A stretch of 64,000 bases of DNA, taken from Charina bottae. Lineage: Eukaryota > Chordata > Lepidosauria > Squamata > Charinaidae. The position numbers and the translations under genes are program-made. The DNA is taken from the NCBI GenBank assembly GCA_023362775.1, contig JALMGJ010000003.1, positions 53,483,416-53,547,415 on the forward strand, written 5' to 3'. Below the pieces are notes generated by a model. The model searched no databases, was not told where the DNA came from, and worked only from the letters and a program-made list of their open reading frames with translations. Below are positions 57,597 to 64,000 of the stretch, one piece after another; the stretch's first letter is position 1; each line of letters opens with the position of its first letter.

Positions 57597-59605
57597 TTTT
57601 AGAGATTAGAGTTAAACTGGCAGAAAGCTAAGAAATAGGACAATTTCAGATTGTTTTGATTTATTTAAGACATTGTCTTAAGGCTTCCTTTCCAACTACA
57701 ACCTGCATGACTTTGCATTTTTCTTCCCCACCTGCCCACTGAATGGATAAAAGTGGGTTTGATGCTTTGTCTTTATTTTGTTATAGTGATTCAAGCTTTT
57801 GATACATCCAAATTTGAAAGCCTGAGACTGTAATATATTTTTTACATTAATAAGCTACATTTTGTCAATGAAAAGATAACTGAACTATCAAAAACAGAAA
57901 TTGGAGGTCGTTGCAACACATTATTTGTCACTACACAAAGGCTAACAAGTAAAAACTAAATAATTTTATAATAAACTAACTGCATTTCTCAATCTGGCAG
58001 CCTAGAGATACGTTGGCTTACCATACCCAACAGACTGCTTGGGGATGATGGAAATTGTCCTCCAACACAGAAGGCTGAAATGCACCTGCATCACTAAAAG
58101 CTAGTAACTATGCAACCTCAGGGATAAAGTTTAGCTGCTTGTGAGTGCAGAAAAAAATGTACTGAGGATTTTGGAGGAGTCAGCACTTCCCTGCTTGTTC
58201 TGTGTCATAGGATTCTTTAAAAGTAGTCATTGTCAACCCAGACAAGCACCAACATATTATTTTAAATGTCACTTGTGGAAATGTCACTAAAAGTCTGTTT
58301 CTGTTAATACTTTCAAATCAAGTTCTGTACTTAAGCTGAATACTTTCTTTAATCAATGTCTGCCAGTAACTGAAAAATGGAAGTACATACTCCGTTTAAG
58401 CCTAAAAATATAAAGAATAGTCATCCAACTGCAAAATCAACTATAAAATCATTATAAGAAAAAAGGCGTATTTGTATTTCTACTCATTTTTTGGTACAGT
58501 AACTCTCAAACAGACTCCCTCTGGATATGCACGGACAATGGGTGAGAACAAAACCCCAGTAGAATTTCTGACTTCAACTAAAGTAAGATCCAGATGGAAA
58601 TTATTATACACTAAAAGAATTCGGCAATCAAATGAAATAATACATCTATTTATATCTTACATGATGCCTTTGCATAGAGACTTTATATAATTTGACGAGT
58701 TTGACTTACTTATAGTCATACATTAAAAGGAGTGACACAAACGAATTGGCATTTAGGAGGCATATTCCAATAATTCCCTCATTATATCATTCATTTAAAA
58801 AGTGCTTCAGATTTTTAGGCTGAGGTTTGAGGGAAATAGAGGCAACCAGCATACTTTGTGATGTGGTTAACTAAAGCTTTTCTATGTGACATATAAGCAA
58901 AATTGTAACTGAATGTTATGTTTGGAACATAGCTGATTCCTTTATTAACTGCTGTACTTCTATATTTTATTCCACATAAAATATTTAACAGTGATCATTT
59001 AAACGGACAGCATGTTTGGGAAATTCTTCTTTGGAAATTAGCTGCCACAGATTTGATTTAAATCTGACAAACTGAAGGAATGCCTGAAATCCATGTGGTG
59101 GTAGTGGTTGGTGGTGCTGTTGGTGGTGGTGTGAATGTCAGCTTAGCTGCAGCTGCCAAAATGTGCTACATTTCTTAACACAAATAGAAATGTTTTGTGA
59201 ATTTTTTTTACAAGGAAATGTGGCAGGGGATGGACGTTTTATACAGTTTAATGGAATGGTTCATATTTTAGCCCCTTAGGAGTTTAAATATGAAACTTTT
59301 AGAAATGTCTTCAGATTTCTGTACAAAACCGCATGTAGTTGTTAATTGCACTATCGTTATAGGATTTGAACCTCATTTTAAGCTCCTGCTGTTACCATCT
59401 GTTACACTTTGAAAGGTACTTTGGCACATAGGACCAACAAATTGTGAGCACTTCAGAACAAACTATATAACAAAAAATCAACTCATAACAAACTAACAAT
59501 TTTCTCCTTTATCCTGAAAATATTGTGATATAACAATGGAATGTTAAGTACTCATTGACTAATGATCAGAGTAAGAGACCAATTGACAAAACACCCTGAA
59601 TCAAG

Positions 59606-59869
59606 TCTATGAAGGTTCTCAGTCATCCAGGTGGAATTGTCTGTAGCTTGAATCATGTCAACTGGATTTCTATTTTCTTAGTGGAAACGTTTCGCTCCTT
59701 ATCCAAGGAGCTTCTTCAGTCTGAGCAAAGTTGGTAAGGGAATAGGTACCTAGGAACATATTTAGGATTCCCTTACCAACTTTGCTCAGACTGAAGAAGC
59801 TCCTTGGATAAGGAGCGAAACGTTTCCACTAAGAAAATAGAAATCCAGTTGACATGATTCAAGCTACAG
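59606..59869. mobile_element. foldback element, probable Penelope-like ends in inverted orientation
   Basis: A 13-bp duplication ACCCTGAATCAAG flanks it (59593-59605, 59870-59882). Inside, two 105-bp arms (59639-59743 and 59767-59871, the last two bases shared with the duplication) are near-perfect reverse complements around a 23-bp spacer. Each arm has a hammerhead-like core (59686-59719 on minus, 59791-59824 on plus): CTGAAGA, a 7-bp stem GCTCCTT/AAGGAGC, then GAAACG. Penelope-like elements are known for inverted terminal copies and for hammerhead motifs, hence the call. Confidence 0.7.
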
Positions 59870-59999
59870 ACCCTGAATCAAGGCTCTCCACAATATATAC
59901 AGTATGTAAGAGACAGAATTCAAGGACAGAATTACAGTTAAGTTCATATAGAACCTGGCCATCAGGGCATTCCCACAGAAATATAAACCAGGATACCAT

Positions 60000-60030
60000 C
60001 AGGCTGACTCCTCCCCCCCCCCCCCATCCT
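60000..60030. repeat. C-rich homopolymer tract
   Basis: A run of about thirteen C bases at 60013-60025, likely a polymorphic homopolymer. Confidence 0.85.
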
Positions 60031-61913
60031 AGAATTGACAATATTCTATTGCAGTAGAATATTTTTTGACTTGTAATTTTGTTACACTGATGGTGAAGTT
60101 CACCTATCTGCATTCTTTGCACTGTGTACTTGTCCTACAACATGGAGCTCTTTCAAAAAGATTAACTCATTTGCAAATTGTGTCATTTGCATCCTTTGTG
60201 TGATGAGATAATACAAGTGGTATCATTCCCCTATCCCCATAGATGCCCATGATTCTGTAGTTATTCGAAAGAGAAAGTAGGGCTAGAGTGAACCTCCCCC
60301 AACCCACTACAGTAGACTTCAACTCCTATGCTCCAGCAGAGATACCACTGGGTCTTTTGTCATACTGGCAGGAATTATGGGAACTGAAGTCCAGTTCATC
60401 TGGAAGTCATGAGGATGAAAGATTGTTCTTTATCCTTTGAATGAGAGCAGTGTTCCTTAAATATTCTGTGTCCAATCTTGCCATTGTATTTATTCAGTGT
60501 TTCATTAATTTATATCCTACATTTTCAGCACAGGAGCATTCTCTGATAGGCTCATAATATAAAACATCAGAATCCATCCAGGTCCCAACAAAATAGAGTA
60601 ATAAAAGAGAGAATAAGAATCAGCAAGCTAGTCTGATACAATTATTGATCTCAATTTTAAATCCTGGACAAATGAATAGTTCATGGTTGATGATGAAAAT
60701 AACTAGGTTGAGTCCCTGGGAAGGTTTGTTTGACAGCTCACTTCTCTGTTGCGACATCACTCGCCATTGGTATCAGTTCAGAAGACAGAGGAACCTTGAT
60801 GAGTCAACCAAGTGGAGTTGTTCTTACAGTAGATTGGGAGCCATGTTTTAAGGACAAATAAGCACAGCCAAAGGGAGTTGCTTGGGCAGCCTGAAAACAA
60901 AAGGAAATAAAACAAAAGCACATCCCTTCTATGCAAAAGGAATATTCTTTTTAAGTCGAGATAACATCCGTGCAAAAAAATTGTTTTCACTGTAGAAATG
61001 CTACCATAAAACAAAAAAAGGTTTCTATTGGATTGTCTCTTCTCCACTGGCTAACATGGAATCACCGTGAAACAATGTAATTGGCAAATCAATTTATAGC
61101 ACAGCTATTGTAACTGCCAAACATGGTTCTTGAGAAAATCTCATCAACCTGTTCAGTTTCTGAGTCAGGCCTTATAAAAAGTCCACTGTGACTGCAAACG
61201 CCAAGAGCAGGTAAAAATTAGAAACATACAAGCAGAGAGAAGAGAGCAGACAATAGGTATGGTAAATGCGAGAGCCTATGAGCATTAACTTCAAATAATA
61301 TTGGATCAAGTGCAATAATCTGGGGAAAGGAAGAACTGTTAAGAAGAGAATATAATTTTAAACCAAAATTGGGGAAAAACATTTGGTACTAACGGAGTGA
61401 AAACATCCCCCTTCATGCAGCTAAGCAATTTTATTAGACCGGATTGGCCCGTCAGGGCAGAGCTGGCCACATGAGCTGACCAAGAGGAATATGCTGCTTG
61501 ATTCATCTGCTGTCCTACCCACCTTTCAATTTTATAAGAATTAAAAATTGGAAACTAGTCTGCTCTGTTTTTTTCACTTCATTCTGCCAATGAGAACTAA
61601 CTTTTCACTTAGAACTCATACAGTTCTATATGCAATTTCTCTGTCTTCTTCCCAAAATGCTGTAATTTAAACGGTTTATCATTTGACATTCCAGTTTTCC
61701 AGCTTTTCTTCTGCGTGAAGGTAATATAAATGGCTTATTAGAGAAAACCAATGGGACCTAAAAAAATAAAAACCAGATCAGGAAATGGGTGTTTGCCAGA
61801 TGCCAGACCTTAAATCTGGCTTTTGCTCAGGTAAAAGGTGTATTGAATGAGTGTCAGTTTCAGAAACAAGCCAGTTGCATTCTTCTAAATGTCTGAACAC
61901 CATCTGTTTGCAG

Positions 61914-62081
61914 GTTACCAAGGTAGTTTTCACTCTATACAAAACTGCTTCCACTATGGAGATTGCTACAGAACAATGGACTCATCTGTCAGTAGTGATG
62001 TGCTATCAGGGGAATCGCATTGCTGTAACCCTCTGCGACAAAATGGGTATCACATCCTCAGCGCACCTGTAGCTTCAACAG
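61914..62081 (+). CDS. GLIS1: GLIS1 exon: penultimate-type C-terminal exon
   Basis: Joined in phase 1 to the 55675 donor it reads G-YQGSFHSIQNCFHYGDCYR, then TMDSSVSSDVLSGESHCCNP LRQNGYHILSAPVAST plus one base (donor GTAATC from 62082). GYQGSFHSIQ.CF.YGDCYR and NPLR.NGYH.LS are signature stretches of GLIS1 and give the firmest identification of the gene. Acceptor is GCAG ending at 61913. The final coding exon (the short acidic C-terminus in other vertebrates) is not in the window. Confidence 0.95.
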
Positions 62082-64000
62082 GTAATCAATTTAGACTGTA
62101 TTCCTATCATCTTGTTGGACTTTCCTCCTTAGAAAAAAGTACAGAGAGAGAATCTAAAATTTTAGACACAAATAAGATAAATCACATCTTGTTTCAGATT
62201 CTGAACTGTGGTTCACTAATTGTCTACTTCTAAAACATAGAGGCTTTACCTGAGGCTGCAACTAAATATATATTTTAGAATTATTGTTACCTGAAGTGTG
62301 CAGCTTCCAGAACTTTGTGTGTCTCCCAGTATCATGCAGAATCTACCTTTCTGTTGGAATGTGACAGAAGGGTGATCTAGCTGAGTCGGATGAATGCCGT
62401 GACATCATTGCATTAATATGGTACATCCAGCCTAATGTTACCAGAACACCCAAGGAAGAATTGCAAATTGGCAATGACTACACGTTTTATGTAATGACTT
62501 GTTTGGCTCTATAGCTTGATCATCTGACTTTAAGCTAAAAGCTTGCATTTTATAGAAATAAATATTTGGCAGCTTTGGGAATTTCTGAATTCCTGAAACA
62601 AATTTTTGGAAGACATCTACTCTTGACATTCACAAAATGGAAATATTGATCTTAACAAATATTAATCAAATTTCTCATTCATATAAGCTTCTGTCAGCTT
62701 GTTTAAAGGATATTTTAATTAAATATTTTAGTGTACAGGTTATAAAGATTTTCCTCAAATTTTAAAAATGCATTGAACAAAACACTTTCCCTCTTCACCA
62801 AACAATTACACTTTCTCAAAACTATTACCAGTATTCATGAATGATTCGCTTGAGATTTTTTTATTTATTTATTTTCTATCCCAATTTTATTATTTTTATA
62901 AATAACTCAAGGCGGTGAACATACCTCATACTCCTTCCTCCTCCTCTTTTCCCCACAACAGCAACCCTGTGAGGTGAGTTGGGCTGAGAGAGAGTGACTG
63001 GCCCAAGGTTTCATTCTCTTCAGTAGAATGAAAACTCTGATGAAAAAGTATCAGAAAACCAAATTTACCCATCATCCATAGCCCAATTGACCCCAGAGCA
63101 GCCTCACTACAGACAGAGGGAGAATTCGTGCATGTCAGGGTAGCTTTGAACTTTAGCTCTGCCCTGTTCTTTCTCTGCTTCTTGTTGTTTCTTTTACAAA
63201 CATAACTTCTCATGTTAATCTCCTTTGGTACTCTGTGAAGGATCTATGAAGAAGAATTTGGGCTGGAAGGTAGCTGGGATTGTCAGGAATGATTCAGAAT
63301 TGTGAATAACCATTTGAAAGTTTTGTACATATTTTGGAATGGATTATTCTTAGCCTTGCCTGAAAAAACTACAGCACTGGTTTTCACAATTAGAACTCTT
63401 GAAAGAACAAACGTTAGTAAAGATTTGTGTTGCCTGAGTTGTATTTAGAGGGAGAGGATTTTGGTTTCACTTTTGTGTGGCTAAACCAAAATCATATGCA
63501 GATCCATATTAAGTATATATATCTGGTTGTAGTCTAAAATATGTAACGTGTGTAAATCAAATTGGAACTAAGGAGAAAGTAAAGAATGCAGGTTTTAATC
63601 ATCCCTTTGCACTTGCTCAGAGTCCCTTTCATTTTGTTCTCTGCTTTTTGGAACTTGCCCTTTTGATGTTATTAAAGTGTTACTTCCTGTAACTTAACAT
63701 CTGATTTCAAATCTAAATTGACTGGCAGCTGCAGGCTTGAAGAATTGGCAAAATAACCTTTCCAAAGGAAATCATAGGAGCAAACAATAATATCATGACT
63801 AGATAACAAATTCAACAGCCATCAACATTTTTCTGTCTGGAGATTAAACTACTGTGAACTATTTCAATTTGGCAGAGGGGATTTAAGAAGGCAAATACTT
63901 TGGGCCTTAAAAGCAAATTCTATCATCCATATTTGATCATTTGCACTGACAAGACACACAGAGACTTTATGTGAGTTGTTCAGTGTTTTTTCCCCTTGAT
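62082..64000 (+). other. GLIS1: GLIS1 intron, incomplete
   Basis: The intron starts with the GTAATC donor and runs off the window. Apart from a LINE/SINE fragment near 62862-63015 I see no exon or other element. Confidence 0.8.
62862..63015 (-). mobile_element. interspersed repeat fragment with (ATTT)n tail
   Basis: The sequence '(ttta)n ttttctatcccaattttattatttttataaataactcaaggcggtgaacata...ccctgtgaggtgagttgggctgagagagagtgactggcccaag' is a recurring reptile repeat (LINE- or SINE-type 3' region) on the minus strand. The fragment at 25788 is its end. Confidence 0.55.

Larger units (their letters stand above)
55676..61913 (+). other. GLIS1: GLIS1 intron
   Basis: The phase-1 donor GTAACT joins the acceptor GCAG ending at 61913. 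It contains one hAT miniature element, a foldback Penelope-like element and a LINE tail fragment near 60480-60600. The parts 55740-57230, 57610-59570 and 60610-61900 show nothing else I can name. Confidence 0.85.

Overview
This window looks like intronic and exonic DNA from a squamate reptile (snake or lizard). Two things point there. First, the coding exons translate to a vertebrate GLIS-family zinc-finger protein. Second, the repeats combine a full-length Bov-B LINE, tRNA-derived SINEs with Bov-B-like tails, L2/CR1-type LINEs with microsatellite tails, 5'-truncated L1s and many hAT miniature elements. The base composition is AT-rich, with no prokaryotic gene layout. I cannot fix the species.

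The one host gene I can support is GLIS1, on the + strand, as an internal part of the gene. Six coding exons (16384-16545, 21978-22088, 24727-24859, 38956-39106, 55506-55675, 61914-62081) join without a frame break into 298 codons plus one base. They encode the second half of zinc finger 3, fingers 4 and 5, and most of the Pro/Ser/His-rich C-terminal region. The earlier exons (N-terminus, fingers 1-2 and start of finger 3) and the last coding exon lie outside the window, so there is no promoter or normal 3' end here. A possible alternative terminal exon lies at 27627-27706.

The rest is intron, rich in transposable elements. 1-16383: an L1-derived element lacking ORF2, a Tigger/pogo-like miniature element, a 37-bp perfect inverted repeat, a CR1-type reverse transcriptase remnant, a dead Tc1-like transposon and several hAT miniature elements. 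16546-24726: an 0.88-kb hAT-like element carrying foreign GC-rich sequence, and a SINE. 24860-38955: the 3.2-kb Bov-B LINE in antisense, two L1 fragments, two hAT miniature elements and LINE tails. 39107-55505: a small palindromic hAT element, two SINEs, a second Tigger-like element, L2-type LINE remains and long microsatellites. 55676-64000: another hAT miniature element and a 264-bp foldback element with a 13-bp target-site duplication, probably a Penelope-like retroelement end.

Many insertions still have readable target-site duplications, given below, so element ends can be placed to the base. I saw no convincing new multi-gene system. The most interesting leads are the candidate alternative GLIS1 terminal exon, the hammerhead-ribozyme-like motifs shared by Penelope-like fragments, the foldback elements, and the hAT miniature family whose members keep 8-bp duplications.
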